Assembly: GCF_024749045.1 (NCBI RefSeq)
Contig: NZ_CP087184.1
Location: 4,402,001-4,466,000, forward strand
From: Pseudomonas sp. B21-028
Lineage (GTDB): Bacteria > Pseudomonadota > Gammaproteobacteria > Pseudomonadales > Pseudomonadaceae
Direction: 5' to 3'
Length of the DNA: 64,000 nt
Numbering within the stretch: position 1 is the stretch's first letter; each line of letters begins with the position of its first letter. A program made the translations under genes and the position numbers. The notes under the pieces were generated by a model that ran no database searches, was not told the DNA's origin, and worked only from the letters and a program-made list of their open reading frames with translations. Positions 17,024 through 25,907 of the stretch are shown in pieces.

Positions 17024-17668
17024 ATGGACGGTTCAACGAATATCCTGAGCATCGCAAGCCCGAGCGAGACCAACCTGACCTCGACCGTGCTCGACCCTTC
17101 CCTGCGGATCCTGCTTCTGACGTCCGCCAACACCGGCACCGGGACCAGCACCAGTGCCATGGCACTGGCCGCTCAACTGGCGCAGATGAGCAGCGGCCGC
17201 GTATTGCTGGTGGACGCCAGCCAGTCACCGCGCAACCTCAGCCAGCAACTGGGGCTGCACAAGGAGCGCGGCTTCAGCGACCTGCTGTTCAACCACCTCA
17301 CCCCGCCGCTGTTGCAGGACTGCGTGGTGCAAACCTCCAGCCTGCCCTTCGACTTATTGCCCATCGGGCGCCTGGGGCGCAATGCCGAACGCTTCAATCC
17401 CGAACAGCTGCGCCATCTGTTCAGGCACCTGGCGGCGCAGTACCGCTTCGTGGTGATCGACGCCGACGCCGTGTATGCGGCCTCCGACACCCTGGTCATG
17501 AGCGCCCAGGTGGACGGCGTGGTGCTGGTGGTACGCGGTGAGGACACCCGCTGGGAGGTGGCCCAGGCCGCCCGCCAGCGCCTGGCCCAGGCCGGCGCGA
17601 AAGTGGTGGGCAGCGTGTTCAACCGGCGCAAGTACTACATGCCGAAGTGGCTCTACAACAACCTGTAA
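17024..17668 (+). CDS. CapB/CpsD-like ATPase with a degenerate P-loop
   Basis: 214 residues resembling the cytoplasmic tyrosine-kinase partner of polysaccharide chain-length regulators. The Walker A region reads SANTGTGTSTS at residues 34-44: the lysine expected before S42 is replaced by threonine (T41). Walker A-prime (RVLLVDAS, D64) and Walker B (FVVIDAD) remain, although the usual DTPP after Walker B is altered. The C-terminus has the sequence NRRKYYMPKWLYNN with three tyrosines but no long tyrosine cluster. It probably binds its partner without normal ATP hydrolysis. It sits between the initiating transferase and the exporter genes, so its role in polymer export is well supported. Confidence 0.75.
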   Translation: MDGSTNILSIASPSETNLTSTVLDPSLRILLLTSANTGTGTSTSAMALAAQLAQMSSGRVLLVDASQSPRNLSQQLGLHKERGFSDLLFNHLTPPLLQDCVVQTSSLPFDLLPIGRLGRNAERFNPEQLRHLFRHLAAQYRFVVIDADAVYAASDTLVMSAQVDGVVLVVRGEDTRWEVAQAARQRLAQAGAKVVGSVFNRRKYYMPKWLYNNL

Positions 17669-17688
17669 GCGTGCAGAAGGATGACGAG

Positions 17689-18744
17689 ATGAACGCCAAG
17701 ATGCTTGTCCTGCTGTTGCTGCCGCTTGCCGGCTGCTCCAGCACCAGCGATACCAGCTCGATGCCGGTGCAGATCCTTACGGCCGCGCCGGCCAACGCCC
17801 AGGCCACCGACATGCCCAAGGTCGAACAGACCCTGCGGCCCCAGGATGTGCTTGATGTGATCTTTCACATCAGCACCACCGGCTCCCAGGCCTATCGCGT
17901 GCAACCGGGCGACCAGGTGGCCCTGAACTTCACCGCCGCCAGCCAACTCAACGGCACGCAACAGGTGATGCCCGACGGCAGCATCGAACTGCCGGGCGCC
18001 AACACCTCGGTGAAAATCTCCGGCCTGACCACCGACGAGGCGCGCCTGGCGGTGCAACGGGCCTACGACCAGAAAATGCTGTTCCAGCCCAATCGCAACC
18101 AATTGACCGTAATGGTGACCAGCCCGCTGTCCGGCGAGACGAACCTGCGCAACACCTTGACTCACCCGGCCACCGGCATGAGCCGGGAAATCATCGTGGG
18201 CCGGGACGGCTACGCCAGCTTCCCGGAAATCGGCTCGGTGCCGTTGCAAGGGATGACCGTCACCCAGTTGGAGACCTTCCTCAACGAGCGCTATGCCCAG
18301 CTGCCCGGCCACATGACCGTGGACGTGCTGCTCAAGTCCACCGCCGGTAACGAGATCTATGTCCTCGGTGAAGTGGCCCAACCCGGTTCCTACCCGATCC
18401 GCCGGCCGATCTCCGTTCTCGAGGCGCTGACCCTGGCCCGGGGCACAAACGTCAAGGCAAGGCTCGACTCTGTGGTGATCATGCGTCGCAACGGCAATCA
18501 GGTTGAAGCCCGTCACTACGACGTGGAAAAGGCCCTGAGCGGAGACGCCTCGCAGATCGCCTACCTGCAACCGGAAGACATGCTGTACGTGCCCAAGACC
18601 GGTCTGGCCAAAGCCGGTGAAATGGCCCGGCAACTGGCCGATGTGGTGCTGTTCCAGGGCGTTGGGGTCAGCTTGGGCTACCGCCTCGATAGCAAAGGCG
18701 ACAACAGCAGATCCAGCACCAACACTTCTGCGACAGGTAATTGA
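17689..18744 (+). CDS. polysaccharide export outer-membrane lipoprotein, Wza-like
   Basis: 351 residues. The lipoprotein signal MNAKMLVLLLLPLAGC (Cys16) is followed by a polysaccharide export domain (RPQDVLDVIFHI, YRVQPGDQVALNF) and SLBB-like repeats (IYVLGEVAQPGSYPI, RPISVLEAL). It should form the outer-membrane channel for the polymer. The ATG at 17689 has AAGGATG just upstream; 14 earlier in-frame codons overlap the previous gene and would hide the signal peptide. Its partner is the GumC-like protein that follows. Confidence 0.9.
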   Translation: MNAKMLVLLLLPLAGCSSTSDTSSMPVQILTAAPANAQATDMPKVEQTLRPQDVLDVIFHISTTGSQAYRVQPGDQVALNFTAASQLNGTQQVMPDGSIELPGANTSVKISGLTTDEARLAVQRAYDQKMLFQPNRNQLTVMVTSPLSGETNLRNTLTHPATGMSREIIVGRDGYASFPEIGSVPLQGMTVTQLETFLNERYAQLPGHMTVDVLLKSTAGNEIYVLGEVAQPGSYPIRRPISVLEALTLARGTNVKARLDSVVIMRRNGNQVEARHYDVEKALSGDASQIAYLQPEDMLYVPKTGLAKAGEMARQLADVVLFQGVGVSLGYRLDSKGDNSRSSTNTSATGN

Positions 18745-18746
18745 TC

Positions 18747-20339
18747 ATGAATCCCAAGGAAAATTATTTGCATGAGTTCTTCAGGATCTTCTTCGCCAAC
18801 AAGCAGTGGGTGAAGCGCGTCTTCCTGATCTTCGCCGTGATCGCCCTGGTGCTGCCGTTGATGCTCAAGCAGAGCTTCGACATCACCGCCCAGGTGATCG
18901 TCCAGTCGAAAAAACTCTCCCAGGGCGACGCCACCACGTCGCTGAACCAGGAAAACGCCACTTTCATCCCGCCGTCCCTGGCGGACATGGAAACCGAAAG
19001 CAATATCCTGCGCTCACCGGCGTTGATCCGGCAGACCATCAGTGCTCTGCGCGACCAGGGCGACTACACCCCAAGCCCAGGCATTCTCAACAAATGGGTG
19101 AGCGAGCCGCTCAAGATGTACATCACCCAGCCCCTGCGCGAGTACGTCATCAACCCGCTGCGCGAGGGCCTGGGGCTGGAGGTCGATCCGGTGCGCGACA
19201 CCGTGCTCGATACGCTGACCGACGAGGCCATCGAAAACCTGAAGATCGAGACCCTGCCCGGCTCCAACGTCATCTCCATCGTCTATAGCTTCGGCGACCC
19301 GACCCAGGGCACCCGGTTCGTGGCGCAACTGCTGCAGAACTACCTCAGCAACCGCCAGGACCTGCAATCGATCGAACTGCCGCAGACCTTCTATGAGCAG
19401 AAGAAAGCCCAATACCAGACCCGCCTGGACGGCCTGGAAGGCACTCGGCTCAAGCTGCTGGAAAACATCGGCTCGTCCGACCCCAAGGAAGAAATCACCT
19501 TCCGCCTGAACGCCATCAACACCGAAGAGCAGGCCCTGAACCTGTATCAGGATCGCCTGCTGCAAAGCCAACGCTGGCTCGATTACCTCAAGACCAGTCT
19601 GGCGTCGGCGAACAGCTCGCGGTTCAACGATTACACCTTCCCGTTCACCTTCACCACCACCGTGGACAACATTGCCTTCGAGGACCGGGAGATCAAACAA
19701 CTGGGCGAGCAACTGACCAGCCAGGTCAGCCGCTACATGAATGATCTGGCGATCTTCCAGCCCAGCAGCGAACCGATGCTGTTGGCCCGGGAACAGATCG
19801 TCCGCACGCGCCAACAGTTCCTGAAAGTGGTCAACAACCGGGTCCAGGAGCGCACCACCGACCTGGCGGTGGTCAGTTCGGTGATCAATCAGAAAGTCGA
19901 ACGCATCGCCGCCTTCAAGGAGCGCATCCATCAGTTGCAGGAAACCCAAAGCAAGCTGCGGCAGATGGACACCGAGATCAACGCCCTGCATGCGGCGTTC
20001 TCCACCTACGCCCAACGGTTCGCCGAAGCCAGCACCGCCCGTTCGCTGGACAACGATCTGTCCAACGCCCGGGTTCTGAGCCCGCCGTTCGAACCGACCG
20101 CTGCGGCCTTTCCCAAGCCGATGCTGATTATCCCGTTTGGCCTGTTCAGCGGCCTGCTGCTGGCGATTGCCCTGGTCTACGTGCGTGAGTTCTTTGACCA
20201 TCGCTTCAAGCACCCAGCGCAGATCAGCCAGCAACTGGATGTACCGGTGCTGCTGGTGATCAACGAACAGTCCCCCGACCAGGTCAACCCGCACCGCAAC
20301 TGGAGCCTGCCCAGCCTTGTCCATTGGGTGCGAAATTGA
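18747..20339 (+). CDS. GumC/Wzc-like chain-length determinant (no kinase domain)
   Basis: 530 residues with the co-polymerase layout. An N-terminal helix (RVFLIFAVIALVLPLML) is followed by a long periplasmic coiled-coil-rich stretch and a second helix at about 455-475 (MLIIPFGLFSGLLLAIALVY), after which a short cytoplasmic tail ends with VHWVRN. There is no C-terminal BY-kinase domain, so it depends on the separate CapB-like protein two genes upstream. The ATG at 18747 is preferred over the TTG six bases earlier. It sets chain length and bridges to the outer-membrane channel. Confidence 0.88.
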   Translation: MNPKENYLHEFFRIFFANKQWVKRVFLIFAVIALVLPLMLKQSFDITAQVIVQSKKLSQGDATTSLNQENATFIPPSLADMETESNILRSPALIRQTISALRDQGDYTPSPGILNKWVSEPLKMYITQPLREYVINPLREGLGLEVDPVRDTVLDTLTDEAIENLKIETLPGSNVISIVYSFGDPTQGTRFVAQLLQNYLSNRQDLQSIELPQTFYEQKKAQYQTRLDGLEGTRLKLLENIGSSDPKEEITFRLNAINTEEQALNLYQDRLLQSQRWLDYLKTSLASANSSRFNDYTFPFTFTTTVDNIAFEDREIKQLGEQLTSQVSRYMNDLAIFQPSSEPMLLAREQIVRTRQQFLKVVNNRVQERTTDLAVVSSVINQKVERIAAFKERIHQLQETQSKLRQMDTEINALHAAFSTYAQRFAEASTARSLDNDLSNARVLSPPFEPTAAAFPKPMLIIPFGLFSGLLLAIALVYVREFFDHRFKHPAQISQQLDVPVLLVINEQSPDQVNPHRNWSLPSLVHWVRN

Positions 20340-21439
20340 ACGCGCCGTTCGACCCGCCCCTCCACAGCAGCCCCCTGTCGATCATTCATCTGCTCGACAG
20401 CGGCGGCTTCTATGGGGCCGAGCGGATGCTGCTCGATCATTGCCTGGCAACGCCCGGACAGCATCAGGTGCTGTTCCTGGCGGCGCCGCCGACGTTGATC
20501 ACGCGCTTTCGCCAGGCCGGGGTCGATTGCCGTCACTGCGCCAGTTGGGCCGAGCTGTTGCAGCACCTGCGCCAGCGCCGCGACGAGCGACCGCTGATCA
20601 ACACCCACAACTTCAAGGGGTTGTTGTTCGGCTGGTCGGCGGCCACGCTCCTGCATCTGCCGCTGGTGATCACCCAGCATGGCTTCACGCCGCGCAGCCC
20701 CAAGCAGCATTTCTACACCTGGCTGAGCCTGCAACTGTGCCGCACGGCGTCGGTCAAGCGCGTGGTCTGCGTAGCCGAGAGCATCGCCGCGCTGCACCGC
20801 CAGGCCAGCGTGCGGGCGGAAAAACTCGATGTGATCCCCAACGGCCTGCCAGCAGCCAGCACGCCACTGACCCACCGCACCGACCAGCAACGCTGGCGGG
20901 TCGGCTACGTCGGCCGCTTGAGCAGCGAGAAAGGCCCGGACCTGTTCCTCGACGCCATGATTCCCCTGTGCCAGCGGCACCCGTCGCTGCACGCGGTGAT
21001 GCTCGGCGACGGCCCGGAACGCCAGGTCCTGCTCAAGCGCATCACCGAGGCCGGGTTGCCCACGCGCATTGAGCTGCCCGGGTACCAGACCGACATGAAT
21101 GCCTGGTGGAGTCGACTCGACGCACTGGTGATCAGCTCGCGCACCGAAGGCACGCCGATGATTCTGCTCGAGGCCATGCAAGCCGGGGTACCGGTGGTGG
21201 CGTTCGGCGTCGGCGGCATTCCCGATGTCGTGCAGGACCGTCACAACGGTTTGCTCGCCGCACCTGCCGACAGCGCCGAATTGGCGCGGCAGATCGAAAC
21301 GCTATTCAGCGAACCGCCCCTGGCGCAGATCCTGGCCGATAACGCACGCCGCACCCAACAGGACCGCTACGACCTGCGCAGGCTGGCCGAACGCTGGTCG
21401 CAGCTCTACATCCGTACGGCACGGGAGGCTCGTCCATGA
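20336..21439 (+). CDS. family 4 glycosyltransferase (GT-B fold)
   Basis: About 367 residues. The N-terminal domain begins SIIHLLDSGGFYGAERMLLD, and the C-terminal nucleotide-sugar domain has VGYVGRLSSEKGPDLFLDA and the E-x7-E-like site in SSRTEGTPMILLEAMQAG. The most economical start is TTG at 20336, overlapping the TGA of the previous gene; an in-frame TTG at 20324 is possible. It adds one sugar to the lipid-linked repeat unit on the cytoplasmic face. Donor and linkage cannot be deduced. Confidence 0.85.
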   Translation: MNAPFDPPLHSSPLSIIHLLDSGGFYGAERMLLDHCLATPGQHQVLFLAAPPTLITRFRQAGVDCRHCASWAELLQHLRQRRDERPLINTHNFKGLLFGWSAATLLHLPLVITQHGFTPRSPKQHFYTWLSLQLCRTASVKRVVCVAESIAALHRQASVRAEKLDVIPNGLPAASTPLTHRTDQQRWRVGYVGRLSSEKGPDLFLDAMIPLCQRHPSLHAVMLGDGPERQVLLKRITEAGLPTRIELPGYQTDMNAWWSRLDALVISSRTEGTPMILLEAMQAGVPVVAFGVGGIPDVVQDRHNGLLAAPADSAELARQIETLFSEPPLAQILADNARRTQQDRYDLRRLAERWSQLYIRTAREARP

Positions 21440-22806
21440 TTGTCCCACTCTCGATCGTCAGCCTGCTGGGGCTGGTGTGCCTGGCGTTGCTGGCCAGCCC
21501 TTATCCGTTCCTCGCCCCGGGTGCGGTGCTCGGCCTGGTCGGCGTCGCCGTGCTGTACCGCAAGCCCGGCTGGGGTTTGCTGGGCATTGCCGCGCTGGTG
21601 CCATTCGAAGGTCTGTTCAAGGACAACGCGTTTTCCGGCAGCAAGTTCTTCGGCCTGGCGCTGATCCTGATCCTGATGCTGCAACTGGCCCTGCACCAGA
21701 TTCCCGCGACACGCTTGCGCAGCAATATCTGGAAGCCTCTGATCGGCTTCATGGTGCTCTATGGCCTGAGCCTGTTGATCTCGGAAAACATGGACCTGTC
21801 CCTGCCTCACCTGCGAGAGCTGACGGTGGGGCCAATTCTATTCGTGATCACCTTGCTGATCGGTCGCGAGCTGAACCTGGATCTGTTCGCCCGCCTGATG
21901 ACGGTGAGCGTCGCCACCACGTGCGTGCTCGCGATGTTCTCGGCCAAGTATCAGGATCAGGGCCGCGCTTCCGGCCTGCTGGAAGACCCCAACGCCTTTG
22001 CGCTGTTGATTGCGTTCACCGTACCGCTGGCCTTGTGGCTGGTGCTGCGCAGTCCGAACCTGTTGCACCGATTGTTCTGGGGCGGGGGGTTCATCCTGTT
22101 GCTGGGCGGCATGACCAAGACCGAGTCGCGTTCCGGACTGGTGGTGCTGTTGCTCAGTCTGGTGATCGGCTTGTACCACTATCGTGCGCAGCTGCCACGC
22201 ATCCGTCCGCGGCACCTGGGCTTCGCCATGCTCGGGCTGGCATTGTTGATTCCCCTGGCGGTCGCGGTGATGCCCGCCGGCTACGTGGCACGCATACAGT
22301 CGTTGAGCATACTCAGCGCCGGCGTCAACGCCCACAAGGACGAATCCCTGGGCCGCCGCGCCTCCTACATTCTGGTCGGCAGCCAGATGATCCGCGAAAA
22401 CCCGATACTCGGGTCAGGGCCCGGAACCTTCCCCCTGCACTACGCGCCCACCGGCTATGCCAAAGCGTTCTCGGCCAACCGCAAGCTGGGGGATCTGTAT
22501 CGCCGGGCCCATAACACCTACCTGGAAATCTTCAGCGAGATCGGCGTGCCGGGCGGGCTGATGTTCGTCGGCATGCTTGGCCTTGGCCTGTACAACCTGC
22601 TGCACGCCCGTGGGCTCTGGTTACAGCGCCGCGACTGGGCGCAGGCGGACCTGCTGACACACCTGGGCATGAGTTTCCTGTCGCTGGGGCTGTTCTTGAT
22701 GTTTCTCAGTGCGCCGAACCACAAGTTGCTGTGGATCATGCTCGCCCTCACCAGCGTGTTGCGCTACGAGGCCGAACAGGCCGCGCCACAGGAGGCTCGT
22801 CCATGA
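21436..22806 (+). CDS. Wzy-type polysaccharide polymerase (O-antigen ligase family)
   Basis: 456 residues with 10-12 membrane helices and a large periplasmic loop at about residues 285-370 that carries the Wzy_C-type signature SGPGTFPLHYAP and RRAHNTYLEIFSEIGVPGG. The protein should join repeat units on the periplasmic side. Both neighbouring junctions are ATGA overlaps, so it is translationally coupled. It is the only polymerase candidate in the cluster. Confidence 0.88.
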   Translation: MIVPLSIVSLLGLVCLALLASPYPFLAPGAVLGLVGVAVLYRKPGWGLLGIAALVPFEGLFKDNAFSGSKFFGLALILILMLQLALHQIPATRLRSNIWKPLIGFMVLYGLSLLISENMDLSLPHLRELTVGPILFVITLLIGRELNLDLFARLMTVSVATTCVLAMFSAKYQDQGRASGLLEDPNAFALLIAFTVPLALWLVLRSPNLLHRLFWGGGFILLLGGMTKTESRSGLVVLLLSLVIGLYHYRAQLPRIRPRHLGFAMLGLALLIPLAVAVMPAGYVARIQSLSILSAGVNAHKDESLGRRASYILVGSQMIRENPILGSGPGTFPLHYAPTGYAKAFSANRKLGDLYRRAHNTYLEIFSEIGVPGGLMFVGMLGLGLYNLLHARGLWLQRRDWAQADLLTHLGMSFLSLGLFLMFLSAPNHKLLWIMLALTSVLRYEAEQAAPQEARP

Positions 22807-23762
22807 GTGGCGTCAGCATTGTGATCCCGATGTATAACGAGGCCCGGCACATCGGCCGGACCCTGCGGGCGGCCCGGGAAGCAGCTCGCCAGGCAGGCTT
22901 GGCGTGCGAGTTGATCGTGGTGGACAACGGCTCCGACGACCACGGCCCGCGCATCGCCAATGAACTGGGCGCGCGGGTGCTGATCGTCCCGGGCGTGCAC
23001 ATCGGCGCCCTGCGCAATCGCGGCGCGGCGCTGGCCCATGGCGATTGGCTGGCGTTCATCGATGCCGACATCGAGATGCCGGCCAACTGGCTCAAGCTGC
23101 TGCTGGAGCTGGAAGGTCACCAGGGCGATGTCCTCGGACTGGACCTCGACACCCCCCGCCAGGCACCTTGGTTCGCGGAAGCCTGGCAGCGTCGCAGCCA
23201 GCGTCCCGGCACCCATCGCCTGCACCGGGTGCAGTGGCTGCCCAGCGCCAATCTGTTGATGCGTCGGTCGTGGTTCGAACGGATCGGCGGTTTCGACGAA
23301 ACCCTGCGCACCGGCGAGGACAAGGACTTCTCCCTGCGCCTGCGCCAGATCGACGCGCAACTGTTGCTGGTCAACGAATGCGTGGCCCTGCATTGGGGCT
23401 ACGAAGGCAGTTGGCGCGAGTGGATGAGCAAGGAACTGTGGCGCCAGGGCAGTCATCTGCAACTGCTGCGCAGCCACGGTCCGAGCTTGCGCCTGCTGCG
23501 GTTCCCGGTGTTGTCCATCACCGCTTGGGGGCTGGATCTGCTGGCGCTGCTTGCCTTGCTCCAGGGCCAGTTGCGCCTGGCGCTGATGCTGTTGTCGATC
23601 ACCTTGCTTGTCCCCTTGTTCCTCAGCCTGCGCCAGAGCCGCCGCGACCCGCGCCTGACCTTGCAGCTATGGGCCTTGCACGGGGTGCGCCTGCACCTGA
23701 CCGGTGCCGCGTTGCTGCTCAACCTCTGTCATTGGAACGTCAGGAGACCTGCCCGTGGCTGA
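22803..23762 (+). CDS. family 2 glycosyltransferase
   Basis: 319 residues, GT-A fold. The N-terminus is VSIVIPMYNEARHIGRTLRA, the DxD-type metal region is WLAFIDADIEMP, and the acceptor region has GGFDETLRTGEDKDFSLR. Two hydrophobic segments near the C-terminus (about residues 240-275) may anchor it to the membrane. The ATG at 22803 overlaps the polymerase stop. One sugar of the repeat unit is presumably its product. Confidence 0.88.
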   Translation: MSGVSIVIPMYNEARHIGRTLRAAREAARQAGLACELIVVDNGSDDHGPRIANELGARVLIVPGVHIGALRNRGAALAHGDWLAFIDADIEMPANWLKLLLELEGHQGDVLGLDLDTPRQAPWFAEAWQRRSQRPGTHRLHRVQWLPSANLLMRRSWFERIGGFDETLRTGEDKDFSLRLRQIDAQLLLVNECVALHWGYEGSWREWMSKELWRQGSHLQLLRSHGPSLRLLRFPVLSITAWGLDLLALLALLQGQLRLALMLLSITLLVPLFLSLRQSRRDPRLTLQLWALHGVRLHLTGAALLLNLCHWNVRRPARG

Positions 23763-24891
23763 ATTCATTTATTGGACCTGCCTGTTGCTGCCGGTGTACG
23801 CCTACCTTGGTTACCCGCTGATGCTGGGCCTGCTGACCCCGCTGTTTCCGGTCCGGCGCTACGGCAAGGCACTGCCGATGGACATCAGCATCGTCATCGC
23901 CGCCCACAACGAAGCACGACACATCGAAGACAAACTGCGCACCTTGCTCGCCCAGGACTATCCGGCGCGCTCGCTGCAGATCATCCTCGCCAGCGACGGC
24001 TCCAGCGACGACACGGTGGCCTGCGCACGCCGGGTAATCGACCCGCGCCTCACCGTGCTCGACCTGCCCCGCCAGGGCAAGGCCGCGGCCCTCAATACCG
24101 GCGTGGCCCACAGCAGCGGCGAGATCCTGGTCTTTACCGACGCCGATAACCAATGGGCCCACGACACCCTCGGCCATTTGCTCGCCCCCCTGGGTGATCC
24201 GGAGGTCGGCGCCTGTGCCGGACACATGGAAATCCCCGTGCCGGGCAAGGGCCTGAGCCTGGGGGACAGCCTGTATCGGCACTACGAAGGCTGGCTGCGG
24301 CGGGTGGAAAGCCGCACCGACTGCATGGTCTCGGCCGATGGTGCGTTGCTGGCCCTGCGCCGGGAGCTGTTCGAGCCGATCCCGGCCCAGGTCAACGATG
24401 ACTTCTTCCTCAGCACCTGCGCGCCGGCCGCCGGCAAGTCCATCGTCTATGTGCCGAAGGCCCGGGTGACCGACCAGGGCGTGGACGAAGCCGACAAGCA
24501 GTTTCGCCGGCGCCAGCGGGTCACCGTCGGTGGCCTGCAGAGCCTGGCCCAGCGTCGGGCGTTGCTCAATCCGATGCGTCATGGCCTGTACGCCATCGGC
24601 CTGATCAGCCACAAGCTGATCCGCCGCCTGGCGCCGGTGTTGCTGCTGCCACTGCTGCTCAGCAACCTCTGGTTGTGGAGCGACCAGGGGTTCTATCGCC
24701 TGAGCCTGGCCGCCCAGGTGCTCGGCTACGCCATGGCGCTGCTTGGGCTGGTGGATATGCACCACCGCTTGCCCCGGCCCTTTCGCCTCGCGGCGTTCGT
24801 GCTGGTGACGCTCGCGGGCATGAGCATCGGCCTGTGGCAGTTCCTGCGGGGCCGGCGCTACAGCCAATGGAATCCCGAGCAGAACCGCTGA
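23755..24891 (+). CDS. membrane family 2 glycosyltransferase
   Basis: 378 residues. An N-terminal helix (FIYWTCLLLPVYAYLGYPLMLG) precedes a GT-A domain with ISIVIAAHNEARHIEDKLRT, ASDGSSDDT, FTDADNQWA and the Q/RxxRW-like RRRQRVTVGGLQ, then three or four C-terminal helices. The layout resembles processive or membrane-integrated GT2 enzymes. The GTG at 23755 is preferred because of GGAG nine bases upstream; it overlaps the previous gene by eight bases. It may add a sugar at the membrane or modify the polymer. Confidence 0.85.
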   Translation: MAEFIYWTCLLLPVYAYLGYPLMLGLLTPLFPVRRYGKALPMDISIVIAAHNEARHIEDKLRTLLAQDYPARSLQIILASDGSSDDTVACARRVIDPRLTVLDLPRQGKAAALNTGVAHSSGEILVFTDADNQWAHDTLGHLLAPLGDPEVGACAGHMEIPVPGKGLSLGDSLYRHYEGWLRRVESRTDCMVSADGALLALRRELFEPIPAQVNDDFFLSTCAPAAGKSIVYVPKARVTDQGVDEADKQFRRRQRVTVGGLQSLAQRRALLNPMRHGLYAIGLISHKLIRRLAPVLLLPLLLSNLWLWSDQGFYRLSLAAQVLGYAMALLGLVDMHHRLPRPFRLAAFVLVTLAGMSIGLWQFLRGRRYSQWNPEQNR

Positions 24892-24902
24892 GGAGGTGGC
24901 CG

Positions 24903-25907
24903 ATGTCGATCAAACAAGTCTTCAAGCGCACCGGCGGCTGGCTGTACCTGAACACGTCACTGGGCCGCCACCCGATGCGCGGCGCCGGCGTGATCCTGAT
25001 GCTGCACAGGGTATTGAGCAACGACCGGGCCGCCGAGCTTCCCCACCGCAATGAACTGTGCGTGGGCCCCGAAGCCTTCGAGCACCTGTTGATCTGGCTG
25101 CAACGCTACTTCGAATGCGTGCCCCTGATGAGCTTGTTGCTGGCTGATCCTGATAGCGTCCCGAACCGCCCACGGGTGGCCCTGACCTTCGACGACGGCT
25201 GGCGCGACAACGCCATGAATGCCTTTCCGTTGCTGCGCCAATACCAGGTGCCGGCGAGCATTTTCCTGTCCACCGATTTCATTGGCAGCCGCCAGCACTT
25301 CTGGTGGGAAAGCATTGGCGAGACCCTGTGGGGCAGCCATGGCCAGGTGGCCCGGCATTCGTTGATCGAGCACTTGCAGAACGCCGGCCGTCCGTTGCCG
25401 GTGCTGCTCGATGACATCGACGACGAGCGTCGCAGCCTGGCGTTGCTGCACTACCTGCAGAGCCTCAAGAGCCTCGATCCACGTACCTTGAGCGAACTCA
25501 CCGACACCTGCCCGCAGGGCTCCCAGCCCCAGGCCCTGGACTGGTCCCAGGTGCGCATGCTCGAAGATTCCGGCCTGATCCGCTTCGGGCCCCATGGTGC
25601 CAGCCACGCGATTCTGACCGGGCTGGACGACCAGCACCTGCACGAAGAACTGACGCGCAGTTGGACGGCCCTGGAAAACGGCTGCGCCCAACCGTTGCCG
25701 GTGTATTGCTACCCCAACGGCGATCACGATGCCCGCGTGCGCCAACAGGTGGCGGCCCACGGTTTTACCTTCGCCCTGGGCACCGAGGCGGGGCTGTATC
25801 GCAACGACGGCGACCCCTTGAACCTGCCGCGTTTCGGCGTCAGCCAGCGCAATGCCCATCATCCCGAACTGCTGGCCTGGCGGATCCGCCGAGGGACACG
25901 CCCATGA
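24903..25907 (+). CDS. polysaccharide deacetylase (carbohydrate esterase 4-like)
   Basis: 334 residues. A short N-terminal segment lacks a clear signal peptide. The NodB-like domain has LMLHRVLS, the catalytic motif 1 RVALTFDDGW (Asp-Asp pair), motif 2 as GPHGASHAIL with the two metal histidines, and CYPNGDHD near the C-terminus. A strong ribosome site, GAGGAGG, precedes the ATG. It would remove N- or O-acetyl groups from a lipid-linked intermediate or the nascent polymer, implying that the polymer contains an acetylated amino sugar. Confidence 0.85.
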   Translation: MSIKQVFKRTGGWLYLNTSLGRHPMRGAGVILMLHRVLSNDRAAELPHRNELCVGPEAFEHLLIWLQRYFECVPLMSLLLADPDSVPNRPRVALTFDDGWRDNAMNAFPLLRQYQVPASIFLSTDFIGSRQHFWWESIGETLWGSHGQVARHSLIEHLQNAGRPLPVLLDDIDDERRSLALLHYLQSLKSLDPRTLSELTDTCPQGSQPQALDWSQVRMLEDSGLIRFGPHGASHAILTGLDDQHLHEELTRSWTALENGCAQPLPVYCYPNGDHDARVRQQVAAHGFTFALGTEAGLYRNDGDPLNLPRFGVSQRNAHHPELLAWRIRRGTRP

